Shown here in pieces: positions 16,460 through 23,294 of a stretch of 25,587 nt of DNA (the stretch's first letter is position 1; every line of letters begins with the position of its first letter). The DNA comes from Pseudomonadota bacterium (GTDB taxonomy: Bacteria > Pseudomonadota > Gammaproteobacteria > Burkholderiales > Thiobacillaceae). The notes below the pieces were generated by a model. The model was not told the origin of the DNA and ran no database searches. It was given only the letters and a program-made list of their open reading frames with translations. A program made the position numbers and the translations under genes. The stretch lies in the NCBI GenBank assembly GCA_021847385.1, contig JAJZTV010000004.1, forward strand, positions 1-25,587, written 5' to 3'.

Positions 16460-16487
16460 TTGTTAAGCCAAAACAGGCGATTATGAT
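16451..16487 (+). promoter_or_regulatory. Strong promoter of the candidate small RNA
   Basis: TTGTTA (16460-16465) and TATGAT (16482-16487) are separated by 16 nt. The -35 is enclosed by the inverted repeat TTTGGC (16451-16456) / GCCAAA (16467-16472), a possible operator. No protein gene follows on this strand before the terminator at 16568. Confidence 0.6.
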
Positions 16488-16489
16488 AG

Positions 16490-16597
16490 ACCCTGATTGC
16501 AGCGCGTTGATTTCGAAACTCGCGGCGGTCAGGGAGAGAATTCCAGAAAACTCCTCCAGAGTTTTTCGCCGGGCCCCGTGCCCGGCTTTCTTTTTTT
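16490..16597 (+). ncRNA. Candidate small regulatory RNA, convergent with metF
   Basis: A sigma-70-type promoter and an intrinsic terminator with a long U tract on the plus strand delimit about 105 nt with no plausible coding sequence. Three hairpins are visible. The first is 16491-16534, closed by CCCTGA/TCAGGG and containing GCGCGTT/AACTCGC with one mismatch. The second is AAAACTC/GAGTTTT (16547-16553/16559-16565) around CTCCA. The third is the terminator stem. CUCCUCC at 16551-16557 spans the second hairpin's arm and loop and could pair with Shine-Dalgarno GGAG(G). The polyU end fits Hfq-dependent RNAs. The exact start is uncertain: a start 7 nt after the -10 would trim the first stem by a few bases. 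I do not recognise it as a named RNA. Confidence 0.55.
16568..16597 (+). terminator. Intrinsic terminator on the plus strand
   Basis: GCCGGGC (16568-16574) pairs with GCCCGGC (16580-16586), followed by TTTCTTTTTTT. It works only rightwards: read leftwards the stem is followed by GAAAAACTC, so it cannot be the terminator of the minus-strand metF, whose stop codon overlaps the T run. Confidence 0.88.
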
Positions 16598-17426
16598 ATA
16601 GCCCCAGTCTTTGCCACAAGGCGCTGGTCAGCGCGGCCTGGTTCAGCGTGTAGAAATGCAGGCCGGGCGCACCACCGGCCAATAGGCGGTCGCACATGCC
16701 GGTCACGAAATCCAGGCCGAAGGCCTTGATCGAGGCGGTGTCGTCGTAATAGCTCTCCAGCTTTTTTGCCAGCCAGCGAGGGATGTCCGCGCCGCACATC
16801 GCCGAGAAGCGCGCCAGTTGCGCATAGTTGGAGATCGGCATGATGCCCGGCACGATCGGGATGGTGATTCCACGGGCCTGGCAGTCGTCGACGAAGTTGA
16901 AATAGGCGTCGGCGTTGAAAAAATATTGCGTGATGGCGGCATTGGCGCCGGCATCGACCTTGCGCTTGAAATTGGTCAGGTCGTCGGTGTAGCTGCGCGC
17001 CTGCGGGTGCGTCTCGGGATAGGCCGCGACTTCGAGCTCGAACCAGTCGCCGGTCTCTTGCCGGATGAACGCCACCAATTCGTTGGCATAGCGGAACTCG
17101 CCGGGATCGGCCACGCCCGAGGGCAAGTCGCCGCGCAGGGCGACGATGTGGCGAATGCCGTGCGATTTGTAGATATCGAGGATTTCGCGGATGTTGGCAC
17201 GGGTCGAGCCGATGCAGGACAGGTGCGGCGCGGCGGCCAGCCCTTCGCTTTGGATCTCCAGCACGGTCTCCAGGGTGCGGTCGCGGGTGGAGCCGCCGGC
17301 GCCGAAGGTGACCGAGAAGAACTTGGGCTTGAGCTGGGCCAATTGCTTGCGCGTTTCGCGCAGCTTGACCACGCCCTCGTCGGTCTTGGGCGGAAAGAAT
17401 TCGATACTGAAGGTGGCTTGTGTCAT
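16596..17426 (-). CDS. metF: 5,10-methylenetetrahydrofolate reductase
   Basis: A 276-aa flavoprotein that reduces methylene-THF to methyl-THF, the methyl donor for methionine synthesis. The catalytic Glu is E9 in IEFFPPK (E28 in the E. coli enzyme) and the FAD-contacting aspartate is D100 in ALRGD. The stretches FGAGGSTRDRT and ITQYFFNADAY are conserved, and KLESYYDD with HFYTLN closes the barrel. It is slightly shorter than E. coli MetF at the N-terminus but complete. The start at 17426 (MTQATFSIEFFPP) fits the family, although its ribosome site is weak. It lies 30 nt behind the VIT1-type gene on the same strand and may be co-transcribed with it. It converges on the candidate small RNA, whose terminator overlaps the metF stop. 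No SAH or SAM riboswitch is visible before it. Confidence 0.97.
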   Translation of the reverse strand: MTQATFSIEFFPPKTDEGVVKLRETRKQLAQLKPKFFSVTFGAGGSTRDRTLETVLEIQSEGLAAAPHLSCIGSTRANIREILDIYKSHGIRHIVALRGDLPSGVADPGEFRYANELVAFIRQETGDWFELEVAAYPETHPQARSYTDDLTNFKRKVDAGANAAITQYFFNADAYFNFVDDCQARGITIPIVPGIMPISNYAQLARFSAMCGADIPRWLAKKLESYYDDTASIKAFGLDFVTGMCDRLLAGGAPGLHFYTLNQAALTSALWQRLGL

Positions 17427-17456
17427 GTCGAAAGGGTCCCGTTTAAGTGTTGGATT

Positions 17457-18488
17457 TTAACTCAGCGCCAAGCCTAGGCCCTTGCCGATCAGCCAAGTGG
17501 CCGTGCCGGCCGCGCTCCCGATCAGCAGCATGCGCAGGCCGCCCAGGAGGGCGCGGTTGCCGGTGAATAGGCTGAGGGTGGCGCCGATACCGAATAGGCA
17601 AATGGCGGTGACCACAGCGGTGCCGAGTAAGGCAATGCGGCCGGAGAACAGAAAGTAGGGCGCGAGCGGCAATAGGGCGCCGACGGCGAAGGCCAGGAAA
17701 GAGGCGGTGGCGGCCAGTTGCGGCGAGCCCAGCTCGGCCGGATTCAAGCCCAATTCCTCGCGGGCCAAGGTGTCGAGCGCTTGATCCGGGTCGCGGATCA
17801 GGGCCTTGGCCACCCGCTCGGCTTCTTCCTTGGCAATGCCCTTGGCTGCGTAGATGAGGGCCAGCTCGGCCGCCTCTTCTTGCGGATATTGGTCGAGCTC
17901 TTCGCGCTCCAGTGCGATCTGGTATTCGTAGAACTCGCGCTGGGCGCGCACCGAGACATATTCGCCGGCCGCCATCGAAAAGGCCCCGGCCAGCAGGCCG
18001 GCGATGCCGGACAGGATGATGATGCCCGGTTCGGCCCCGGCCCCGGCCACGCCGAGGATCAGGCTGGCGTTCGACACCAAGCCGTCGTTCACGCCGAATA
18101 CCCCGGCCCGCAGACCGCCGCTGCCCGGCATGCGGTGGCGGCCGACATCGATCTGATCGGTGCGGGTCGGCATGGCGTGCGGCAACGGCGCGTTGTACAG
18201 GCTCATGCCGCGGACCTTCATCGCGGCCAAGATGCTACGGAGCGGCGCGACGCCCAGGCGCCCGACCAGCCAGGCAACCAGGCGGGCGCGCAGATCGGGG
18301 CGAAAGTCGGCGGGCACCGGTTCGCCCGCCTTGCGCAGCTCCACGGCCCAGAGCTTGGCCTGTTCGTCCGCGGCTTGGGCCAGTTCCAGAAACAGCACTT
18401 GGCGCGGCGTGCCGGCCTCGGCATCGGACACGATGCGGTAGAGGTAGGCCGAGCGCTTTTCTTCTTTCCAGCTATCCAGGGCGTGCAC
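17457..18488 (-). CDS. VIT1/CCC1 family iron/manganese transporter with ferritin-like N-terminus
   Basis: A 343-aa protein. Residues 1-100 are helical and align by pattern with the ferritin-like domain found before bacterial CCC1 transporters (LYRIVSDAEA, FLELAQAADEQAKLWAVEL). The C-terminal part is the VIT1/CCC1 transporter with the signature RAGVFGVNDGLVSNASLILGV near 127-147 and AGAFSMAAGEYVSVRAQRE near 167-185, a cytoplasmic Glu-rich metal-binding helix pair (EREELDQYPQEEAAELA), and further membrane segments to the end. Related proteins export iron or manganese from the cytoplasm, protecting against oxidative stress. The usual ExxH diiron pair in the ferritin-like part appears replaced (A-D-E-Q). 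The start is GTG at 18488; no ATG lies near, and no clear ribosome site is seen, so the start is less sure. metF follows 30 nt downstream. Confidence 0.88.
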   Translation of the reverse strand: MHALDSWKEEKRSAYLYRIVSDAEAGTPRQVLFLELAQAADEQAKLWAVELRKAGEPVPADFRPDLRARLVAWLVGRLGVAPLRSILAAMKVRGMSLYNAPLPHAMPTRTDQIDVGRHRMPGSGGLRAGVFGVNDGLVSNASLILGVAGAGAEPGIIILSGIAGLLAGAFSMAAGEYVSVRAQREFYEYQIALEREELDQYPQEEAAELALIYAAKGIAKEEAERVAKALIRDPDQALDTLAREELGLNPAELGSPQLAATASFLAFAVGALLPLAPYFLFSGRIALLGTAVVTAICLFGIGATLSLFTGNRALLGGLRMLLIGSAAGTATWLIGKGLGLALS

Positions 18489-18530
18489 GATGTTTAGCGG
18501 TGATAGGTCAGATGCGATTATCGCGCACGG

Positions 18531-20342
18531 CTAGTCCTTCGCTTCAATTTTGCCATCCTTGAGGAAGAGCGGATTGAATAGCCACAGATAGAGGCCGATG
18601 CCAAGGGACAGGACGATGGTCCCGGCCAATGCGGCCCAGTGCAAGATTTGCTCGCCCCCGTTCAGGCGCAGCGCGCGAAATATCGGCAGGCCCTTTAATT
18701 CGTTTTGGATGCCGCCGTGGCTGAGCAGCAAACCGAGCAGGAAGACGACCACTGCACGGAACGCGTCGCCAAGCGTGAGCGGGCTGGAGACCAGCACCCG
18801 ATCGCCATAATAGGCGTAGCCAAACCCGAGCAAGCCGAGCGTGGGCACGAGATAGGCCAGGCCGCGCAGGGCGGCCTGCCAGGGCGTCAGAAAGAACGGC
18901 CGTAGAAACTGGCGTGCGCCGACCTTGATCCGGCGATGCAGCCAGATCAAGCGCAGGTTATCGCTCAGGTAATGGCGAATCGCCAGGAACCGCCAATTTT
19001 GGCGTTGCCATCGGCCGCTGGAGAGCGTGCGCAATGGGCCCTGTTCAATCCGTTCGTGCGCGAGGTTGTAGCCGTCATACATCAGGGTATAGGCCTCGGC
19101 GTCGCTGAAGGCATCGAGATCGGTGCGAATGTTGGACAAGCGATAGATCGTCCCCTCGGGCCGATCGGCCGGGCCGGGGAAGTTCGGGTAATCGACGCTG
19201 TTGGCAAACGATTGGCGGGTATGGGCCAAGGCGTAGCCCTGCATGCCGCTTTCCTTGCGCAGCCCGGCGATGGCCGGGTCGTCCGGGTCGCAAGTCGCCT
19301 GCTGCAGGGTATGGCCGGAATCCACCCGATACAGGATGTCGCTGCGGATCTTGTCCATCATCACTTCGTTGGCGCGTTGGGCCACCTGGAAAAACTTGGT
19401 ACCGAGGATGGGCTGGTCGTCGAGCTGGCCGCTGGCGTCGCTGATCACGAAATGCGTGCAGTGTTGGCCATACAAGGCGTCGACGCCTTGGTTGTCGTAG
19501 ACACCGCCATCGCACAGCTCGACGACGATATCTTGGTTGGCGCCGATTTTATAGAGATCGTGGATGGCCAGCGGCGGAAAGATGCCCGGCACGGCAGCCG
19601 AGGCGGCCACGGCGTCGGCCAGGGTCAGGCTGTTGAGCACGCTCTGCCGCTTTTCGGGCAGCGGCCACTTGTCCGTCGGCGGTGGGTTGCGGCCGTCGAA
19701 ACGCAAAATCGGCAGATAAAAACCGACATCGTTCTGTAGGGTGAAGGCGCACAGCGGTTCCGGTTCGCCGACGTAGGAGCCGGTGAAATGCCAAGGGTGG
19801 CCGGTGTTCAGGCAGGTCGCGTTGATGACCAGGATGGGGATCTTGTATTCCTGCGCGGCATTGTAGGTGTCGACCTCGACCGGCTTGCCAGCCGGCGCGA
19901 TGTGGATGTCGCGCAAGGCGATGTTGGGTTCGCCGCCGGCATCGTCGTAAAAATAGCAGTTCAGCAATTCGGCCATGTGATCGCTGCGTGAATAGTTTTC
20001 GCGCAGCATCTTGGCGTTTTTCCATGGGTTGAGGAACAGGCGCAGGCGGATGTTTTTTTGCACCGCGACCAGAAAATCGCGCTCGATCTCTGCCACGATC
20101 TGGCGATAGATCGCCGGCGTCGGTTGCGGGCTGCCCGGTCGCCGGCCTTCGAGCAAGCGCTTCAGCTTGAGGTAGTAATACGCCCCGATGATCGAACCGC
20201 CGGAGACGGTCGAGATCACTTCCACCTTGTGCAACATCTCCCGCTCCGCCAGCGCGGCGAGCACGCCGATGTGGAACAGCGAGGCGCGAAAGCCGCCGCC
20301 GGAAAGGCAGAGGCCGAGTTTGGTCGGTGCGGTCGTGGCCAT
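18531..20342 (-). CDS. Patatin-like phospholipase with C-terminal membrane helices
   Basis: A 603-aa protein. The oxyanion-hole glycines are in SGGGFRAS (14-21), the nucleophile is S47 in TVSGGS, and the dyad aspartate is D278 in DGGVYDNQG, so the Ser-Asp lipase site is complete. The middle 300-450 region has no motif I recognise. Three hydrophobic segments at about 500-590 (e.g. AVVVFLLGLLLSHGG and LAGTIVLSLGIGLYLWLF) should anchor it in the inner membrane with the catalytic domain on the cytoplasmic side; there is no signal peptide. It therefore probably cleaves phospholipids or other acyl lipids at the inner leaflet. It is the last gene of the five-gene cluster, 17 nt behind the lysozyme gene, with a seven-G ribosome site (AAGGGGGGGAACC before ATG). 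Confidence 0.9.
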   Translation of the reverse strand: MATTAPTKLGLCLSGGGFRASLFHIGVLAALAEREMLHKVEVISTVSGGSIIGAYYYLKLKRLLEGRRPGSPQPTPAIYRQIVAEIERDFLVAVQKNIRLRLFLNPWKNAKMLRENYSRSDHMAELLNCYFYDDAGGEPNIALRDIHIAPAGKPVEVDTYNAAQEYKIPILVINATCLNTGHPWHFTGSYVGEPEPLCAFTLQNDVGFYLPILRFDGRNPPPTDKWPLPEKRQSVLNSLTLADAVAASAAVPGIFPPLAIHDLYKIGANQDIVVELCDGGVYDNQGVDALYGQHCTHFVISDASGQLDDQPILGTKFFQVAQRANEVMMDKIRSDILYRVDSGHTLQQATCDPDDPAIAGLRKESGMQGYALAHTRQSFANSVDYPNFPGPADRPEGTIYRLSNIRTDLDAFSDAEAYTLMYDGYNLAHERIEQGPLRTLSSGRWQRQNWRFLAIRHYLSDNLRLIWLHRRIKVGARQFLRPFFLTPWQAALRGLAYLVPTLGLLGFGYAYYGDRVLVSSPLTLGDAFRAVVVFLLGLLLSHGGIQNELKGLPIFRALRLNGGEQILHWAALAGTIVLSLGIGLYLWLFNPLFLKDGKIEAKD

Positions 20343-20359
20343 GGTTCCCCCCCTTGCGT

Positions 20360-21178
20360 CTACCAGCCGTGCAGCGCAAAAAAGCCGGCGCGGTTCAGCG
20401 TGTCTTTGCCATAGTCGCGGCCGGCGGTGTAGTAGTCGATGTCGAGTTGATTTTGCACCGCCTTGATCACGTTGCCGGCGCCGCAGTTGTAGGCGGCGAG
20501 CGCGGCTTGCATCAGGGCCTGGCCGGAGAGTTGCAGCTTGCGCGCGAGCAGGTCGCGGTTTTGCGCCAGCACCTGGCAGCCGTAGGCGAGGTTGGCGGCC
20601 GGGTCTTGCCAGTTGCCGGTACGGGCGAACTCGTGGGCGTCGTAATCGATTTGCATCAGGCCGCGGCCGAAGCCGCCGCCGTCGGGCGGCAACGGTCCGG
20701 TGCGGTAGGTCGTGGGAAAGCGGCGTGGGCTAAAGTCGCCGGTGCCGCCGGGGCCGATCGGTTTCAAGATCAACCCCCAGTGCGATTCGCGCGAGCCGAT
20801 GCCGCCGACGACGGCGGCGGGCAGCTTGTATTGTTGGGCGCTGGTTTGGATGTTGCCGCGATACTGTGCGGCTTCGTTAAGTTGGGCGAGCAGGCCGGGG
20901 TCGTCCGCGGCGTAGGTGGTGCCGGGCTGGCTCGGGTCCGGTGCGGGTTCGCCCAGCAGCTTGGCCCAGGTTTGCGGGCCGGCGATGCCATCGTCGATTA
21001 GGCCGTGTTCGCTTTGGAATTGTGTCACGGCAGCCTCGGTGCCGCGGCCGAATAGACCGTCGACGTCCATGGCGTAGCCATGCTGCTTAAGCTGGGTTTG
21101 CAGCGCACGAACCTCGTTCTGCAGGTCGGGCCGGGTATGCGGATAGCCGTCGAACAGGCGTAGCGTTGGATGTGGCAT
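20360..21178 (-). CDS. Goose-type (GH23) lysozyme with peptidoglycan-binding domain, no signal peptide
   Basis: A 272-aa protein. Residues 15-77 form a PG_binding_1 domain (LQTQLKQHGYAMDVDGLFG). Residues 95-272 match goose-type lysozyme: catalytic E131 in GIGSRESHWG, GRGLMQIDYDAHEF near 171-184, AAYNCGAGNV, and RDYGKDTLNRAGFF near the end. Such enzymes cut the glycan strands of peptidoglycan. The N-terminus (MPHPTLRLFDGYPHTRPD) is not a signal peptide, so it would need another route to the wall. The start at 21178 is set by AAGGGGGG 5 nt upstream; the open frame reaches further but has no ribosome site. It lies 93 nt behind the second lipoprotein gene and 17 nt before the patatin gene. Confidence 0.9.
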   Translation of the reverse strand: MPHPTLRLFDGYPHTRPDLQNEVRALQTQLKQHGYAMDVDGLFGRGTEAAVTQFQSEHGLIDDGIAGPQTWAKLLGEPAPDPSQPGTTYAADDPGLLAQLNEAAQYRGNIQTSAQQYKLPAAVVGGIGSRESHWGLILKPIGPGGTGDFSPRRFPTTYRTGPLPPDGGGFGRGLMQIDYDAHEFARTGNWQDPAANLAYGCQVLAQNRDLLARKLQLSGQALMQAALAAYNCGAGNVIKAVQNQLDIDYYTAGRDYGKDTLNRAGFFALHGW

Positions 21179-21271
21179 TTTTGCCCCCCTTGGTTTCAAA
21201 CCCTTCTCAGTACGGCGAACGGTGGTGCGCTGAACCGAACGGTCCGTGCTCAACAGGCGTCGTGCGGCTGA

Positions 21272-21808
21272 CTAATGGCCCTTGCTCGTTTCTTCTGGCG
21301 TGATCTTGACGTCAAAAGGCGCGCGGCTATCGTAGTCGGTCTTCCAATAGCCATCGGCGTCCGGATAGAGGATGCGTAGGCTGTCTTGCCAGCCGAGACT
21401 AAGGCCGAAGCAATCCTGGCCGCCGCGGAGGGCCAAACCGATCCCGCTGGCGTGGTGCAACTGGGGCCCTTCGCCCGGCAGGTAGGCGGATCGAACCAGG
21501 CCGACGTGGTTGCGGATGCCGTCGTCGTCTCGCCATCCGCCGGGCAGGCTGTGCGCGGAGACCTCGGGCTTGGCCGCGGCCATGTCGGTTTGCTCGACGC
21601 CGATGAACAATCCGGCGCAGCTCGCATCGAGCCGGGCGACAAACCCCAACTGGTTCGCCTGCACCATCGTACCCGTCGGCCGTTGTTGGTAGCGCAGCCA
21701 CATCAGGCCGGCGCGCTGTTGCCGGCCATCTGGGCCAGTCCAGGATACGGCGCAGCCTTGCAGGCTGGCGAGCAAGAGCGCAGAAGCGGCCCACCGGCAA
21801 AAAGCCAT
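21272..21808 (-). CDS. Lipoprotein of unknown function (178 aa)
   Basis: A 178-aa protein with a lipoprotein signal peptide: RWAASALLLASLQGC with lipobox LQGC and lipidated C19. The +2 residue is Ala, which favours sorting to the outer membrane. The mature part is mixed and tryptophan- and glycine-containing, with four further cysteines possible only in part; I recognise no family. Its ATG shares one base with the stop of the 59-aa gene (TGATG), so translation is coupled. The open frame begins upstream, but the coupling and the signal peptide fix the start at 21808. It belongs to the five-gene cluster. Confidence 0.8.
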   Translation of the reverse strand: MAFCRWAASALLLASLQGCAVSWTGPDGRQQRAGLMWLRYQQRPTGTMVQANQLGFVARLDASCAGLFIGVEQTDMAAAKPEVSAHSLPGGWRDDDGIRNHVGLVRSAYLPGEGPQLHHASGIGLALRGGQDCFGLSLGWQDSLRILYPDADGYWKTDYDSRAPFDVKITPEETSKGH

Positions 21809-21987
21809 CAGCCGGATTTTTGTAAAAACACCAACAGCCCGTCGTCGACCTCCGCGACGTGATAGGCCTGCCAATCGCTCTGGCCTTCCATATTCAATCT
21901 ATCCAGATATTCGTTGATCCGGCTTTGGTCCGTGGCGAGATCGTCGAGTGAAATCTGGAGCTTGATGATTTGGTGCACCGTGGCCAT
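21808..21987 (-). CDS. Small 59-aa protein of unknown function
   Basis: A 59-aa soluble protein beginning MATVHQIIKLQISLDDLATD and ending VFLQKSG. It is predicted to have a strand, an Asp-rich helix and two closing strands, the size of a ferredoxin-like half, but no motif is recognisable. The start at 21987 has GGGAGG 5 nt upstream. Its gene lies 14 nt behind the large lipoprotein and overlaps the next lipoprotein by one base (TGATG), so it is expected to be made with them. No signal peptide; cytoplasmic if translated as read. Confidence 0.72.
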   Translation of the reverse strand: MATVHQIIKLQISLDDLATDQSRINEYLDRLNMEGQSDWQAYHVAEVDDGLLVFLQKSG

Positions 21988-22001
21988 GTTGTCCTCCCTT
22001 T

Positions 22002-23000
22002 TTACTTCAACATCTGCTTCGCCTTGTCGCTGACGCTGAGGATGTCTGCGCTGGTGAGCCGAGGCATGACATGGCCGCTGAAATAATCGCCTGCCTTGCC
22101 TTCCTTGTAATCGCCGGCCTTGCTGTTCGGATAGGTGGCTTGCACCCAATCGAAGAAGGCCTGGATCTTGCCCGTGCTCTGTTCATTATTGAGCATTTGC
22201 CGAAGGTCGTTTTTTGCCTGGGAGACCTTGGAATCCGTATAGCCGGGATCGCTGTTGGTGGCGATCTTGGTCAGCTTAGCCTTGATGTCGTCCCGTTTCA
22301 CCAGTTTTTCCGCGGCGCTGCCGGTCGCGAAACTCTGCACGATGCGGACCCCGGCCCGATCGAAACGGGTGGGGTGCTCGCCAACCTCTTTTTCGATCCA
22401 GCTATACCCACTGTCCGGTTTATTCTGGTCCTTGCCCGAGGTGTCGATCGAGATGTCGGCATAGACCGAAGCGACTTCATCCTGGCCGGGCTTGATGGGA
22501 ATGAGCGTGGCCTCGGATCGCCGATAGAGCGTGGAACCGGAGCCGGGCAGGCCGTTATTGTCGATCTGGATGTTGAGCAGGCTGAGGCTCGCGTCGGTGG
22601 CGAACACGATAGGTTGGCCCAGTTTCTTGCCCGCGGCCGCTTCGGTTGTGGCCGGCGCCTTGTCGGCCGGTGCGGAGTTTGTGCCGGGCGTGGCCTTGCC
22701 GACGTGGTCTGCGGCCAAGTCGGCCGCCTTGCCGGTGGCAAAGATTTGCTTGATCCGCACATCGAACAGCGAGAGGTCGGCATCCAGCCCGCCCAGGACC
22801 GAATGGGCGCTGCCATCCGCCTTGGCCGGGACGATGGCGGCTTCGGTGCGGTCATAGCCGATGTTGCCGCGCGGCGAGCCGTTGGTGGCGGAGATGTCGA
22901 TGCCGACCGAAGTCTTGGTGCTGAAAAACAGCGATTCCGAGGCGCAGCCTGCGGTGAAAATGAGCGGCGTTGCCAGGAGATAGGTCAAATGGCGTTTCAT
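22002..23000 (-). CDS. Lipoprotein of unknown function with an internal repeat (332 aa)
   Basis: A 332-aa protein with a lipoprotein signal peptide (MKRHLTYLLATPLIFTAGC; lipobox TAGC, lipidated C19, then Ala-Ser, favouring the outer membrane). The mature part has two related halves. Each opens with a strand-rich 'FSTKTSVGIDIS / FATDASLSLLNI' segment, continues with a '(R)EA(T)(L/I)(I)P' strand, and closes with a 'QIFATGKAAD / QSFATGSAAE' signature, followed by a helical C-terminal third (KNDLRQMLNNEQ). A 20-residue low-complexity Ala/Pro/Thr linker separates the halves. I do not recognise the family. The start at 23000 follows GGGGGG by 4 nt; the open frame runs further upstream but without a ribosome site. 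It is the first gene of the five-gene cluster. Confidence 0.82.
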   Translation of the reverse strand: MKRHLTYLLATPLIFTAGCASESLFFSTKTSVGIDISATNGSPRGNIGYDRTEAAIVPAKADGSAHSVLGGLDADLSLFDVRIKQIFATGKAADLAADHVGKATPGTNSAPADKAPATTEAAAGKKLGQPIVFATDASLSLLNIQIDNNGLPGSGSTLYRRSEATLIPIKPGQDEVASVYADISIDTSGKDQNKPDSGYSWIEKEVGEHPTRFDRAGVRIVQSFATGSAAEKLVKRDDIKAKLTKIATNSDPGYTDSKVSQAKNDLRQMLNNEQSTGKIQAFFDWVQATYPNSKAGDYKEGKAGDYFSGHVMPRLTSADILSVSDKAKQMLK

Positions 23001-23294
23001 GGTTCCCCCCGTTTGCTGTTGCATGCGTCGATTGCATCGCGGCCAAGCCGTTCGTGTTATTGGGCGAGTGCTGGCCGGACGGTCGCGTTGGTCTGCATTT
23101 TCTCCCCGGGCCTCGAACATTGCTTGGGCTGCCATCGCTTTGATTATCGGGAGCGCTTCAATTATCGCCGAACCCTGTCGATATCCGTCAAGTGGCGGCG
23201 GATTGTTTATTAGCGCGCTTGCGGTACATCGATTATCCTCCGGGGCTTGTTGCCCAGGGGGCACGGGTTTGTAATTACTTGAAAATCATAAGAC
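23001..23294. promoter_or_regulatory. Divergent intergenic region between lipoprotein cluster and kinase gene
   Basis: No convincing gene lies in these 294 nt. On the minus strand TTGACG (23191-23186) and GATAAT (23166-23161) are good boxes, but their 19-nt gap is long, so this is only a weak promoter candidate for the cluster. On the plus strand TTGTTG and TGTAAT near 23247-23275, with a 17-nt gap, could serve the kinase gene. No clear dyad operator was found. Confidence 0.35.

Noticed and set aside
16568..16597. metF terminator
   Set aside because: The U tract is on the plus strand; on the minus strand the stem is followed by GAAAAACTC, so it cannot end metF transcription.
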